In this document: positions 16,948-26,721 of the stretch, in pieces
Layout: each line of letters begins with the position of its first letter
Position numbering within the stretch: position 1 is the first letter of the stretch
Source of the DNA: Candidatus Zixiibacteriota bacterium
Lineage (GTDB): Bacteria > Zixibacteria > MSB-5A5 > GN15 > JAAZOE01
Length of the DNA: 64,000 nt
Direction of reading: 5' to 3'
Assembly: GCA_036480375.1 (NCBI GenBank)
Contig: JAZGGI010000024.1
Location: 233,809-297,808 of the forward strand
Made by a program: the position numbers and the translations under genes
Notes under the pieces: generated by a model
What the model was told of the DNA's origin: nothing
The model's input: the letters and a program-made list of their open reading frames with translations, nothing else
Database searches by the model: none

Positions 16948-19443
16948 CTATCGAGCGATACTGAATGATTCCACAAAATCAACCAATAACTTCTTTATAT
17001 CCGTAGCCTTCTGGTATCTTTCAACCGGATTCTTCTTTAGAGCATTTAGGACAATATGATCATAAATCGCCGGAATTCTTTCGTTAATAGTAGAAGGCGG
17101 CACCGGGTCTTTATTGATAATGCTGTAAATCAGGGCGGTCATGTTCTCACCCTTGAACGGACGACGCCCGGTCAACATCTCATAAATCACAACGCCCAGA
17201 GAAAATATATCACAGCGGCGATCAACTTCTTTACCCTGGAGCAGCTCCGGCGAAATATAATTGGGTGTGCCCATGGCGATACCGGTTTTAGTCATCGAGG
17301 ATGAATCGACGCGAGCAATACCGAAATCCATAACCTTGACCGAATAATCCTTGAGGACCATGATATTGGCCGGCTTAATATCACGATGGATGATTCCCTG
17401 TTCATGGGCGTAATTAAGAGCGTTACAAATCTGAATGATAATGTTGGCAATTATCTTATAGGAAAACTGGACTTTCTTGTTAATCAAATCTTCCAGAACC
17501 TGACCCTCGAGGCATTCCATGGCAATGTACTGCATCGTGCCTTCCGAACCAACATCGTATATCGTTACGATATTTGGATGAGACAGCTTTCCGGCCGCCT
17601 GAGCCTCACGGAATAAGCGATCTCTTAATTCAGAAAGTTCTTTTTCATCAGACACAAAATCAAGGCGAATAGTCTTCAAAGCGACCGGCCGGTCAATAGC
17701 CGGATCAACTCCCTTAAAGACCGTTCCCATGGCGCCCTTGCCAAGAACACCAGTTACTTTATACCGTCCCAGACTTTCAATCCTATCGGCGTCTCTGAAC
17801 ACCTGAGCGTTGATGCCGGGAGATTCATTGGCGAATTCGGATAACGGTTCCGAAGCAACCGGTTCGATTTCCGGATCCTGCACCGACTCGTTCGACGAGG
17901 GAGCTGGAATAATCTGATCGGAAATTGATGCCCCCTGGTGCTGATCATAGGCTGTTGTTTCGTCGGTGCTTGAATCCTCATGAGATTCTACGGCGCTGGT
18001 TTCGGCATTGGACATTCCGGTCGCGGTCAATTCCGGCGTTTGGGCGGGCAATACTTCTGTTTTCTGAAATTCAGGCTCATTTCCGATATCGTTTAGTTTG
18101 CGAACGGGAACATTCCCGGCGGAAACTGTCTCATCTTCCTTGTCCTTTGATTTACCCAGAAAACTAAATAGGTTGGATAATTCCAGACTGCCTCCCTCAC
18201 CAACCTTGGAGTTGTCCAATAACGGGGTGGCCAACATCATCAACAATATTTCAAGACCGAAATACAAAAATCTTGGCATTAATTGATATGAACTGAATAA
18301 GACATAATTAAGATTGGCTATGATTATTATTCCGACTAACAGGATAATCATTCGATACATAAGGATCACGCGCGGCAAGATAAACGCGAACATAAGTCCT
18401 AATCCGATAATTATTAATATATCCAGCCCGATCGAAAAATTAAAGGTTTCAACATAATTAGCGTGAACGATATTTTCGATAATATTGGCCAGCAGTTCAC
18501 TCTGGGGCATCTGTTCAGCAACCGGAGTATTGAAATTGTTTGTCATTCCGGTAGCCGTAAGGTTAACCAGGACCGCTTTGCTTTTTAAATTCGAAAGATT
18601 AATTTTCTCGTCAATCAAATCGATGGCGCTGTATTCTTTGAAAGTTGATCCTCTGGTGCCGTAATTTATCAGAACACGTCCGTTTTCATCGGTGGGCACG
18701 ACATGAGATCCGAATTTTACCGACTCTCCGCCAAATACTTTTATTTCGTTGGCAGCATAACCCAGATGCATGGCTGCCGCCAATAACGCCGCGGAAGGAT
18801 AATAAAAGCCGTCATAGTTGGCGACAATCGGAGCCCAGCGTACCGTTCGGTCGGGGGCGTATTCGGTATAAATAAATCCCAATCCGTCAGTGTATTCGCA
18901 AATCAAGCCGGAAGGCAGAAAAGGCTTACGAACATTCAGGGCCTGATGCTCATCCAAAAGTCCCAAATCTGAATCCACCTGAATCGAGCTTTTGTATAAA
19001 TACTCCGGACGCGACATTCTCTGATTGGAATAATCCGATAAGGCGATATCGTAAATTAGGATGATATTGTTGGTCCAGGAAATCTGATTGCCTAATATTT
19101 TTGTCTTTCCCGTGGTATCTTCAGCCACGCGGGATGGCAACTCAAGGTTCAACAACATCGATTTGGGTTCGGCTGAATTGCACACCGCGACCAAATCCGC
19201 AACCAATTCATAATCCCAGGGCCATTCTCCGATAGCATCCACTGATTTGTCATCGATATTAACCATTATAATATCCGAAGCGGGATTGCTGCTGCCTTTT
19301 ATGGCGTACATAAGATCATCGATTTTCCATTGCAGTTTTTTCATTCCGGTAAAATCGCCGAGATACAGGCTGATTACCAGAACCGCAATCAAAGTATAAA
19401 GTAAATATGACGATAAGTTCTTTGGCATAATCGTCTCATCCAT
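16948..19443 (-). CDS. CHASE2-domain membrane Ser/Thr protein kinase
   Basis: An 831-residue receptor-type kinase. A first transmembrane helix (about 12-30) is followed by a CHASE2 sensor domain (about 35-300, including NIDDKSVDAIGEWPWDY), then three closely spaced helices (about 325-395), a low-complexity acidic linker (about 410-560), and a Hanks-type kinase domain (about 568-825). The kinase has the glycine loop GVLGKGAMG, the ATP-binding Lys in ALKTI, HRDIKPAN and DFGIAR, followed by GTPNYISPE, so it should be active. CHASE2 is normally an extracytoplasmic ligand sensor, but here the kinase sits at the C-terminus in place of a cyclase or histidine kinase. It is the last gene of a leftward FHA-phosphoesterase-kinase unit and directly abuts the phosphoesterase stop. 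Confidence 0.92.
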   Translation of the reverse strand: MDETIMPKNLSSYLLYTLIAVLVISLYLGDFTGMKKLQWKIDDLMYAIKGSSNPASDIIMVNIDDKSVDAIGEWPWDYELVADLVAVCNSAEPKSMLLNLELPSRVAEDTTGKTKILGNQISWTNNIILIYDIALSDYSNQRMSRPEYLYKSSIQVDSDLGLLDEHQALNVRKPFLPSGLICEYTDGLGFIYTEYAPDRTVRWAPIVANYDGFYYPSAALLAAAMHLGYAANEIKVFGGESVKFGSHVVPTDENGRVLINYGTRGSTFKEYSAIDLIDEKINLSNLKSKAVLVNLTATGMTNNFNTPVAEQMPQSELLANIIENIVHANYVETFNFSIGLDILIIIGLGLMFAFILPRVILMYRMIILLVGIIIIANLNYVLFSSYQLMPRFLYFGLEILLMMLATPLLDNSKVGEGGSLELSNLFSFLGKSKDKEDETVSAGNVPVRKLNDIGNEPEFQKTEVLPAQTPELTATGMSNAETSAVESHEDSSTDETTAYDQHQGASISDQIIPAPSSNESVQDPEIEPVASEPLSEFANESPGINAQVFRDADRIESLGRYKVTGVLGKGAMGTVFKGVDPAIDRPVALKTIRLDFVSDEKELSELRDRLFREAQAAGKLSHPNIVTIYDVGSEGTMQYIAMECLEGQVLEDLINKKVQFSYKIIANIIIQICNALNYAHEQGIIHRDIKPANIMVLKDYSVKVMDFGIARVDSSSMTKTGIAMGTPNYISPELLQGKEVDRRCDIFSLGVVIYEMLTGRRPFKGENMTALIYSIINKDPVPPSTINERIPAIYDHIVLNALKKNPVERYQKATDIKKLLVDFVESFSIAR

Positions 19444-20175
19444 CTATTTTCCGTTGGCCAGACGACTGGCTAAATATTCGGGCAATTGAGCTTTTCGCAT
19501 TTTCTGCTGAGCCCGTTCCAAATCATATTCCGTTCGGCAAATATCAATTTGGTTTTTGTCCGTATCAATTATCGCGAAACAAGCGTCGGCATTGCCGTCA
19601 CGGGGCTGTCCGACCGATCCAACATTTATAATATATCTGCAATCCGGCTTGGCATCAAACGACGTGATTGTATCGGTCATCGAAACCGAACCGTCCGGAT
19701 GCATACAAAACACGCACGGTAAGTGAGAATGTCCCACGAAACAAATCTGCTGAGAAAAACGCTCAAAGCATTCCTCGGCGTCGCCGGGAGTCAACATATA
19801 ATTCCAGTCGGCGGGGCAATCAGGAGTGGCATGGACAAAATAATAATCGAGAAAATTTGCCTCCATATCAAAATCGGATAAAATCTCAATTGTCTTTTGC
19901 CTCATCTTATCCTGTGTCCACATAATTGATTCTTTGGCAACGGGATTGAAATTACTTGAATTATCCAATCCCAGAGCGACATAATCATGATTACCGAGGA
20001 GTTTTATATCGCAAAACTTGTTTATCATTTTAACGCATTTGTTCGGATCGGCGCCATAACCGACGGCATCACCCAGGAAAAAGATCTTTTCGGCTTTTTG
20101 TCTCTCTATTTCTGCGAAAGTAGCGTTTAAGGCCTCAAGATTAGCATGAACATCTGATAGAACGGCCAGTTTCAT
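19444..20175 (-). CDS. Calcineurin-like metallophosphoesterase
   Basis: A 243-residue cytoplasmic binuclear metal phosphoesterase. The ordered motifs are SDVHAN (D-x-H), GDAVGYG (GD-x-x-G), GNHD, the pair of His in GHSHLP, and NVGSVGQPRDG. The YfcE/ApaH-like family includes phosphodiesterases, dinucleoside tetraphosphatases and protein phosphatases. Its place between an FHA protein and a Ser/Thr kinase makes a role opposing the kinase possible, but this is inference only. The stop touches the kinase start, and there are 3 bases to the FHA gene upstream. Confidence 0.88.
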   Translation of the reverse strand: MKLAVLSDVHANLEALNATFAEIERQKAEKIFFLGDAVGYGADPNKCVKMINKFCDIKLLGNHDYVALGLDNSSNFNPVAKESIMWTQDKMRQKTIEILSDFDMEANFLDYYFVHATPDCPADWNYMLTPGDAEECFERFSQQICFVGHSHLPCVFCMHPDGSVSMTDTITSFDAKPDCRYIINVGSVGQPRDGNADACFAIIDTDKNQIDICRTEYDLERAQQKMRKAQLPEYLASRLANGK

Positions 20176-20178
20176 ATG

Positions 20179-20868
20179 TTAATTCCCCTCAACAAAGCGG
20201 AATGTCGATTTCCCGACTTGAATAATGTCGCTGTTTTTAAGAAGCGTCCGTGTTACTACATCTCCGTTAACTTTGGTTTTGCCGCGCCGTCCGAGATTGA
20301 CCAGGTAATGATCGTTTCCTTCCATGACAATCTTGGCCTGAATACCGGAAATCATAAATCCTCTCGCCTGAACATGAACGAATTTGGCCTTTCCAATAGT
20401 CGTGACATCCCGATCAATCCTGAATTCCGATGTCCTGGTATTTTCCAAACCCAAAAGAACTGTTCCGCCCACCCGCGAAACTAACTCGCGTTCCCTGCGG
20501 TCATTGTCAACCAACTCACGCTGTTGCTTGGTATTTAATATCATCGTGCCGTCCATCTGTCCGGCGCGATCGGGCTTATCTGTTTCCTGATTAAACTCCA
20601 GAGAATATTTCCCAATCGTTATGATATCCTGATCCCGCAGCATTTCTTCAGATATCCTGCGGTTATTAACGAATACACCGTTTAGCGATTCATTGTCGAT
20701 GATAACGGCGCTATCTTCGTTAAACTCGATTTGAGCGTGCTTGCGCGAAACCCCGCGATTTTCCAAAACGATATCATTATCCTTGGTCCGTCCGATACTG
20801 ATTCGTTTTTTCTCCGTAACTACCTTTTCAATGACCTTTTCATTGAATTTTACGACTATTTCGGGCAT
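20179..20868 (-). CDS. Double FHA-domain phosphothreonine-binding protein
   Basis: A 229-residue cytoplasmic protein with two forkhead-associated domains. The first (about 20-92) has the GR-S/R-H-N pattern: ISIGRTKDND, GVSRKHAQI and NGVFVNNRRI. The second (about 140-226) is more diverged but keeps TTIGKAKFV and the late strand DIIQVGKSTFRF. The linker holds DGTMIL and GGTVLL, Thr-containing segments that could be phosphorylation sites like those in GarA/OdhI-type FHA regulators; this is speculative. It heads a leftward operon with a phosphoesterase and a kinase. GAGGAG about 7 bases upstream of the ATG supports the start. Confidence 0.9.
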   Translation of the reverse strand: MPEIVVKFNEKVIEKVVTEKKRISIGRTKDNDIVLENRGVSRKHAQIEFNEDSAVIIDNESLNGVFVNNRRISEEMLRDQDIITIGKYSLEFNQETDKPDRAGQMDGTMILNTKQQRELVDNDRRERELVSRVGGTVLLGLENTRTSEFRIDRDVTTIGKAKFVHVQARGFMISGIQAKIVMEGNDHYLVNLGRRGKTKVNGDVVTRTLLKNSDIIQVGKSTFRFVEGN

Positions 20869-20962
20869 AGGAATCTCCTCTCGATATTACTTCGCTCGAA
20901 AGTATAAAAGTCTAATCATAATTCCCGACCGGTAAATAAATTACGCCGGAGTTGCTAAAATT

Positions 20963-21967
20963 ATGGTCTTCTGTTATTTTGTCGGCATGATGATTGGAAA
21001 CTTAAATATAAAGGGGAAAGTCCTTTGCGCCCCAATGGCGGGGATTTCAAATCCTCCTTACCGAATTCTGGCGCGACGTTTCGGAGCTGCTGTCGTTTAT
21101 ACGGAAATGGTCTCCAGCCATGGACTTGCTTATGGGGGAGAAAAAACCGAGAAATTGCTGGATTTTGGATCCCAGGAACAACCAATCGGAATCCAACTCT
21201 TCGGCGCTGATCCCGACATTATGTACCGTGCGGCACAAATTGTTTCAAAGCGAAATCCAGCTATAATTGATTTGAATTTTGGCTGTCCCACCAAAAAAGT
21301 CGTCAAAAAAAACGGTGGCGCGGCTGTACTCAAAGACCTGGGATTAACCCGCTCTTTAGTCGAAGCGGCTGTCGCCGGCAGTAATTTTCCGGTAACCGTA
21401 AAACTGCGCTCCGGCTGGGATGAAACGACCAAGGTTTATATTGAGGCCGGGCGGGTGTGCGAGCAAGCCGGAGCTTCAGCTATTACTCTCCATGCCCGCA
21501 CCAAAAGTAAACAGTTCAGCGGCCATGCTTGCTGGGACGATATCGAACGACTCAAGCGATCTGTGTCAATTCCGGTGATAGGCAACGGCGATGTATGCTC
21601 CGGTCCGGACGCCCAAAGAATGCTGGATTCAACCGGCTGTGACGCCGTTATGGTCGGCCGAGCCGCAATGGGCAATCCCTGGATTTTCCGTGATATAAAT
21701 CATTACCTAATGCATAAAGAGGTTTTACCGCCTCCGGATTTGAAGGAAAAGACTGAAATTATTTTGGAACACGCCCAAATCCTGGCTTTAGGTATAGGGG
21801 AAGACCGGGCCGTTCTTCAAATGAGAAAACATGTCGCATGGTACGTTAAGGGAATGATCGGCAGTAGCGAAATCAGACGCCGGGTCAATAAAACTGAATC
21901 TTTCTCGGAATTGGGAAATTTGCTGTCAGATATCGCGAGTGGGAAAACGAGTAAGTTTCACGATTAA
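20963..21967 (+). CDS. dusB: tRNA-dihydrouridine synthase (DusB-like)
   Basis: A 334-residue FMN enzyme reducing uridines in tRNA. The N-terminal barrel has LCAPMAGISNPPYR. NFGCPTKKVVKKNGGAAVLK carries the catalytic cysteine region, and ITLHARTKSKQFSG and GNGDVCSG bind tRNA and FMN. A GGAG at 20948-20951 supports the ATG at 20963; family alignments would also allow 20987 or 20990, giving MIGNLNIKGK. It is divergent from the FHA operon with 94 bases between. The downstream gene etfA has its own promoter. Confidence 0.93.
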   Translation: MVFCYFVGMMIGNLNIKGKVLCAPMAGISNPPYRILARRFGAAVVYTEMVSSHGLAYGGEKTEKLLDFGSQEQPIGIQLFGADPDIMYRAAQIVSKRNPAIIDLNFGCPTKKVVKKNGGAAVLKDLGLTRSLVEAAVAGSNFPVTVKLRSGWDETTKVYIEAGRVCEQAGASAITLHARTKSKQFSGHACWDDIERLKRSVSIPVIGNGDVCSGPDAQRMLDSTGCDAVMVGRAAMGNPWIFRDINHYLMHKEVLPPPDLKEKTEIILEHAQILALGIGEDRAVLQMRKHVAWYVKGMIGSSEIRRRVNKTESFSELGNLLSDIASGKTSKFHD

Positions 21968-22011
21968 TCGGGTTAATTATTTCACACCTTAAGTTTTTAA
22001 TTAAAAATTGG

Positions 22012-22040
22012 TTGCCCCATTTAGTCGATGATTTTATATT
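22012..22040 (+). promoter_or_regulatory. Probable sigma-70 promoter for etfA
   Basis: TTGCCC at 22012-22017 and TATATT at 22035-22040 with a 17-nt spacer, about 49 bases before the etfA ATG. The -35 is only a partial match. Confidence 0.5.
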
Positions 22041-22088
22041 CTCTCAAATTACTCTGATAATCAATTTAGAAAGGATGAATTCTCGACT

Positions 22089-23045
22089 ATGAAAATATTG
22101 ACGATTGCCGAGCAAAAAGGAAACGAATTATCAAATATAAACTTTGAATCGATAGGTGCCGCTAAAACCCTGGGCGGAGATGTAATAACCGTATTAATCT
22201 GTGGAAAGGTCGGAGATATGGGCGATAAACTGGCGGCCAAAGGCGCCCGGGTTCATGTCTTCGCCGACGCCCAACTGGAAAATTTCAATGATGAATCGTA
22301 CGCCAGGATTTTAAAAAACTTTATTAAAAGAGAAAACCCCGACCTTATCATCGGCTCAGCGACATTTTACGGTAAAGCCTTGATTGGTCGTCTGGCCGCG
22401 CTATGTGGCGGGGGCCTGGCATCCGACTGCACCGGACTTTCGATGGATGGTGACACGGTCACGGCGCTCAGACCCTCCTATGGAGGAAATGTTTTCTTCA
22501 CCGTACAGAACAACTCCGCCGCGCCGTTTTTTGTATCCCTGCGTCCCAAGGCGTTTCCGGAAGCGGGCGATGGAGATGCCGGTCAGGTTACGGCTGAAGA
22601 CATTGACCAGGGGCTTTTGGCAACGAAAGCCAAAGTCACCGAACGGGTTACCGCGACGGGAGGCAAGGTCAGCCTTACCGAAGCCGATATTATCGTTGCC
22701 GCAGGACGAGGCATCCGGGGTGCAGAAAATTTCAATATAATTGAAGAAATGGCCGATTCGATCGGAGCCGCTGTGGGAGCATCACGAGCCATAGTCGATG
22801 CCGGATGGATTGATTATTCATATCAAGTCGGCCAAACCGGTAAGACCGTCAATCCCAAACTGTATTTCGCGATTGGTATCTCGGGAGCCATCCAGCACCT
22901 GGTTGGAATGCGTTCATCGAAAACGATTGTGGCTATTAACCGCGACAAAGACGCCCCGATCTTCAATATTGCCAACTTTGGAATTGTCGGCGACCTCTTT
23001 GAAATTGTTCCCGCCCTGACCGCCAGACTCAAAGAGGCAATGTAA
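22089..23045 (+). CDS. etfA: Electron transfer flavoprotein, alpha subunit
   Basis: A 318-residue FAD-binding subunit. The C-terminal FAD domain is typical: [48 protein letters not shown] and NRDKDAPIF. The protein shuttles electrons from dehydrogenases such as acyl-CoA dehydrogenase to the quinone pool. EtfA normally works as a heterodimer with EtfB, usually encoded immediately upstream, but no etfB is present here; the 121 bases upstream are non-coding and carry a promoter. The partner must be elsewhere. The GAAAGGA upstream of the ATG is a good ribosome site. Confidence 0.94.
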   Translation: MKILTIAEQKGNELSNINFESIGAAKTLGGDVITVLICGKVGDMGDKLAAKGARVHVFADAQLENFNDESYARILKNFIKRENPDLIIGSATFYGKALIGRLAALCGGGLASDCTGLSMDGDTVTALRPSYGGNVFFTVQNNSAAPFFVSLRPKAFPEAGDGDAGQVTAEDIDQGLLATKAKVTERVTATGGKVSLTEADIIVAAGRGIRGAENFNIIEEMADSIGAAVGASRAIVDAGWIDYSYQVGQTGKTVNPKLYFAIGISGAIQHLVGMRSSKTIVAINRDKDAPIFNIANFGIVGDLFEIVPALTARLKEAM

Positions 23046-23060
23046 AATCTTAATCAAAAG

Positions 23061-23085
23061 AATCCCGCCGAAATGCGGGATTTAT
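23061..23085 (+). terminator. Short hairpin, probable terminator after etfA
   Basis: AATCCCGC (23061-23068) pairs perfectly with GCGGGATT (23075-23082) around a 6-nt loop, but the T-tract is short, so termination may be partial. Confidence 0.5.
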
Positions 23086-23101
23086 CTAACGGACAAATTT
23101 C

Positions 23102-24025
23102 ATGAATAAATTATCCGTTATTGACATCGGAACCAATTCCGTTCTTTTTTCAATTTTCGATGTCAAAAGTAACATCAAAGAAATTCATTTTAAGAGATTT
23201 TCACCCCGAATAGGCGAAAATCTTAAAGGAAATAAACATCCTCGCATCAGCGACGAGAATTACAAAAATTTCCTGAAAATGCTTAAAAGGTTAAAGACCT
23301 TTTCCATCAAACAAGGCGCCGAAAGAATTATAATTGCCGCGACCAATCCGTTGAGATTAGCCCAAAACGGACAAGCCATCAGGCGCCGGCTTGAAATCGA
23401 TCTGGAAAATGAAGTGCGCGTTTTATCTCCCGAAGAGGAAGCCTATCTCTCATTTATCGGAGCCGTAGGATTTCATAGAGGCAATAAATTCGCCGGCGTT
23501 ATCGACCTCGGCGGCGGCTCAACCGAGTTGATCTCATATAAAGGCGCCAATAGAAAGGCTTTTATTTCGCTTCCGGAAGGAGCGGTAAGTTTAACGGAAA
23601 TTTTCGACGCCCGCTCAAAAGTCAATGAAAACAGATTCTACGAATTTGAAAATTATCTATCGCGTTATAACGAATCCATTGCGGCCGTCAGACCTTTTAT
23701 GAGCGCCCGAATACATCTGGTCGGCGGGACATCATCGGTTCTGGCTTTCCTGCTTGATAATCAATTTCACAATCGAACAGAAGGCCTGAATATTCCCCTT
23801 AGCAGGCTATCCGATCTTGTCAAAAATCTGGCCTCCCGGAGTTTGGCTTCCCGTCGTAAATTACTTGCGGTCGATAAAAAACGAGCCGAAATAATTTTTG
23901 CTGGAGCTTTTTGGCTGTTATATTTGTTTAAACAATTGAATATAGAAACGGCGATTGCCAGTCCTCGCGGCCTCAGGCATGGATTAGCTCGGGAATTTGT
24001 TAGAAGACATTCATTTACCGCTTGA
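23102..24025 (+). CDS. Ppx/GppA family exopolyphosphatase or pppGpp phosphatase
   Basis: A 307-residue cytoplasmic protein of the ASKHA fold. The first phosphate-binding loop is VIDIGTNSVLFSIF, the catalytic-glutamate region is LSPEEEAYLSFIGA, and the second loop is VIDLGGGSTELISY. The length equals the short two-domain form, without the C-terminal HD-like part of E. coli Ppx. The family hydrolyses polyphosphate or pppGpp; which applies cannot be read from sequence. It follows etfA by 56 bases, across a weak hairpin. Confidence 0.88.
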   Translation: MNKLSVIDIGTNSVLFSIFDVKSNIKEIHFKRFSPRIGENLKGNKHPRISDENYKNFLKMLKRLKTFSIKQGAERIIIAATNPLRLAQNGQAIRRRLEIDLENEVRVLSPEEEAYLSFIGAVGFHRGNKFAGVIDLGGGSTELISYKGANRKAFISLPEGAVSLTEIFDARSKVNENRFYEFENYLSRYNESIAAVRPFMSARIHLVGGTSSVLAFLLDNQFHNRTEGLNIPLSRLSDLVKNLASRSLASRRKLLAVDKKRAEIIFAGAFWLLYLFKQLNIETAIASPRGLRHGLAREFVRRHSFTA

Positions 24026-24188
24026 CTTTGCCGTCCGATTGAGTAGATTGGCTTGGCATTGGAGGAATATGTAAACTTCGCTAATGTGTGTGGAGTAGAT
24101 GAAATATATAACGATTTGAATCGACCGGCCGCTGCCCCGTCCGATGTTTTGGGGTGCGCGGTATTTTTTATTGGCGGGAAGGAATTAA

Positions 24189-26708
24189 ATGTTTTCAAAG
24201 TCATTATACTCTCTGACAATCATATTAATCCTGATAACTTCACATCCGGCGCTGGGCCGGATGCTTTATTCCGTGGAAGAGGCGGATTCCGGCTTAACGT
24301 CTAACTCATATATTGAGATTCTTCATCATGAGGATATTCTCTGGATGGGGGGCGGCAGAGGCTTAAGCTATTCTCCGGATGGGGGATTGTCATGGTTTAC
24401 TTATAATGCCCAGACTGGATTAAACTCAGATGAACCGTCGGCGATTTTTGGCCGCCCCGGACAATTGTGGGTGGCGACTTCGCATACCGAACCGTATCAG
24501 GGTGTCAATTATCCATTCGGTGATGGATTTAATCTAACCTATGACAACGGCCAAAACTGGGAAAGCATGGCGCCTTACGAAGCTTCGGGGTTCGGCCGTA
24601 TTTGCTATGATCTGGTGGGCAACGAGAAAAGCACATATGCGGCATGTTTTCACGGCGGTTTAATCGTCAGTCATAATTCTGGCCAGGACTGGTCACACAT
24701 GTTTCTCTCGAGCGTCGATTCCGCCGATTGGGCCGCCGACAATTGGGCCGATTTGGTATCGGGGCGGTACTATGCCTGCTTCGTTGATACCTTGCACGCC
24801 GATACTATGGTTGTTTACGGCGGTACCGCTAAGGGCATCCAGAAATTCCTTTATATACCCAAACGTGTCAAGCAGGGCGGCAATAACATAACCGCTATTG
24901 CCGGTAATAACGATTTTATCTACGTCGCACATGAAAATGGAGTCAGCCAGGCCGATTCCGCGCTTAATATTTTCCACACCTCCGGTCTTGATACCGGACT
25001 ACCCAGCCACTGGATTCGAGAAATGTTTGTCTTTGGCAATAAAGTCTGGGTTGCCCCCTTTGATCCGGTTGATATGTCCGGATTGGGTTTGTATTATGTC
25101 GATAATGCCGATCAACTCTGGAGTGTTTTCGATGACTCGCTAACCGGTCCCGGTGACTTCTGGACCAAACATTCCGCGACATACTTTGAAGGTGATGGCG
25201 CTGGAATATACGATTTTAAAAATTTTAACGATTCGATATTGTACATTGCCGCCGGAGATAGCGGCGTTTTTCACTCCGTTGACTCTGGATCGACCTGGGA
25301 AAGGTTCTATATCGATTCTTCTGACATGAGTTTTACTTCACGCCGCAATCAAGTGCTCTCGATTGATGTTACTGAAGATTCAGTCTTTCTCGGCACCCGG
25401 GCGGGATTAGTAAAGGCGTCTTATGTACCTCCGTTTACATTTGATTTCGACACGCTGATAACTTTTGAGGAAAACGATTCCACCGGTTCCGTTGTCTCTA
25501 TCGTTAGACATCATTATGTCACCGATTCCGCCGGTGATTATTCGTTCAAATGGATTGCCGTTGAACCAATCGATCCCGGCTCAGGTTCGGGAAACTACGC
25601 CGCCATTCAGATATTCGATCAAACCGATAATGCTCTTCATATACTTTTCAGCGATAACCCGCCAACGATAATAAATGATATAGCGGTTTCAGATTCTTTC
25701 ACGACCTTTGCCACTTCAACCGGGCTCAGCGGAAACTACAATATCAACCTTACCGAAATTAACAGTTTCGCCTTTGTTACTAATGATAACTCCACCGGCC
25801 AAACTCTCGTTAGCTATAAATTTCAAACCGCGGACTGGGTCGGAAACCGCCTCTTTGCCGGTTCGACCGGAGGATTCGGATATCGGATAGATAATACCTC
25901 ATGGCGCGTCTTCCGAGCTAATACCGATTCTTTAAAACATGATTTGGCTGTCGTGCGAACTCGTGCCAATACAAGCTTACCCGGCGATTGGGTCGTCGTT
26001 CTGGATCAACAGATTACCGGTACCGATACTGTCCTTTGGGCCGCCTGCCGGGGAATAACGGACTCAGTGCAGCAATACAATTCAGTCGCCTACAGCGTCG
26101 ATTTTGGCGATAGCTGGACGCGGGTTCTGACCAACGAAATGATTTGGAATTTCGCCTTCGATCAAAACGGCGGAGCGTATGCCGCCGCCTCTAGCGGCCT
26201 TTACTTTGCCCCCAATTCGAGGGATGAATGGCACAAGGCTGAAATTATTGATCCTTTTACCAAAGATACTATCTGGGCCGAAACAGAAATTTATTCCGTC
26301 GAGGTCGTTGACTCAATTCTCTGGATCGGAACTTCATTCGGAATCGCCTACCGGCCAATCGAAAATGTCGACAATTGGAGCATTATCAGGGTTTTCAAAT
26401 CAACCGATGCCGCCGCCGATGTTTTTGCCGCGCCTGTCCCGTTTTCGCCTCTCAATCCAAACGGCCGCCTGACCATTCACTATCGCGTAGAGCAAAGCGC
26501 CTATATAACAGTTGAAATTTACGATTTTGCCATGAATCTTGTCGCCGTCCCCTCTGAGAATAGATACCGTGAAGGCGGTGAGGATTATTTCGAAACCTGG
26601 GATGGTTATAACCAGAGCGGCGAGGTTGTCGCTACCGGGATGTATTTCTTTAAAGTTTCATACTCAGCGGGTCAGGAATATTGGGGACGTCTGGCGATAA
26701 TACCTTAA
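24189..26708 (+). CDS. Secreted BNR/two-component-propeller-like protein with FlgD-like C-terminal domain
   Basis: An 839-residue exported protein. GGGAAGGAATT precedes the ATG, and residues 1-23 form a signal peptide (ILILITSHPALG). The body has repeated Asp-box-like phrases (SPDGGLSWF, SVDSGSTWERF, SVDFGDSWTRV) typical of BNR/sialidase-type beta propellers. The end is a FlgD-like Ig domain (ITVEIYDFAMNLV, WDGYNQSGEVVATGMYFF), which in FCB bacteria acts as a secretion or anchoring tail; the YPNPF motif is replaced by VPFSPLNPNG. It is followed after 13 bases by two PorV/PorQ-like outer-membrane proteins, so it is a plausible client of that system. The exact function is unknown. Confidence 0.85.
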   Translation: MFSKSLYSLTIILILITSHPALGRMLYSVEEADSGLTSNSYIEILHHEDILWMGGGRGLSYSPDGGLSWFTYNAQTGLNSDEPSAIFGRPGQLWVATSHTEPYQGVNYPFGDGFNLTYDNGQNWESMAPYEASGFGRICYDLVGNEKSTYAACFHGGLIVSHNSGQDWSHMFLSSVDSADWAADNWADLVSGRYYACFVDTLHADTMVVYGGTAKGIQKFLYIPKRVKQGGNNITAIAGNNDFIYVAHENGVSQADSALNIFHTSGLDTGLPSHWIREMFVFGNKVWVAPFDPVDMSGLGLYYVDNADQLWSVFDDSLTGPGDFWTKHSATYFEGDGAGIYDFKNFNDSILYIAAGDSGVFHSVDSGSTWERFYIDSSDMSFTSRRNQVLSIDVTEDSVFLGTRAGLVKASYVPPFTFDFDTLITFEENDSTGSVVSIVRHHYVTDSAGDYSFKWIAVEPIDPGSGSGNYAAIQIFDQTDNALHILFSDNPPTIINDIAVSDSFTTFATSTGLSGNYNINLTEINSFAFVTNDNSTGQTLVSYKFQTADWVGNRLFAGSTGGFGYRIDNTSWRVFRANTDSLKHDLAVVRTRANTSLPGDWVVVLDQQITGTDTVLWAACRGITDSVQQYNSVAYSVDFGDSWTRVLTNEMIWNFAFDQNGGAYAAASSGLYFAPNSRDEWHKAEIIDPFTKDTIWAETEIYSVEVVDSILWIGTSFGIAYRPIENVDNWSIIRVFKSTDAAADVFAAPVPFSPLNPNGRLTIHYRVEQSAYITVEIYDFAMNLVAVPSENRYREGGEDYFETWDGYNQSGEVVATGMYFFKVSYSAGQEYWGRLAIIP

Positions 26709-26721
26709 TTGGAGATATGTG

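Noticed and set aside
24053..24304. 83-residue open frame before the propeller gene
   Set aside because: Overlaps the signal-peptide region of the well-supported gene at 24189 in another frame and has no ribosome site.
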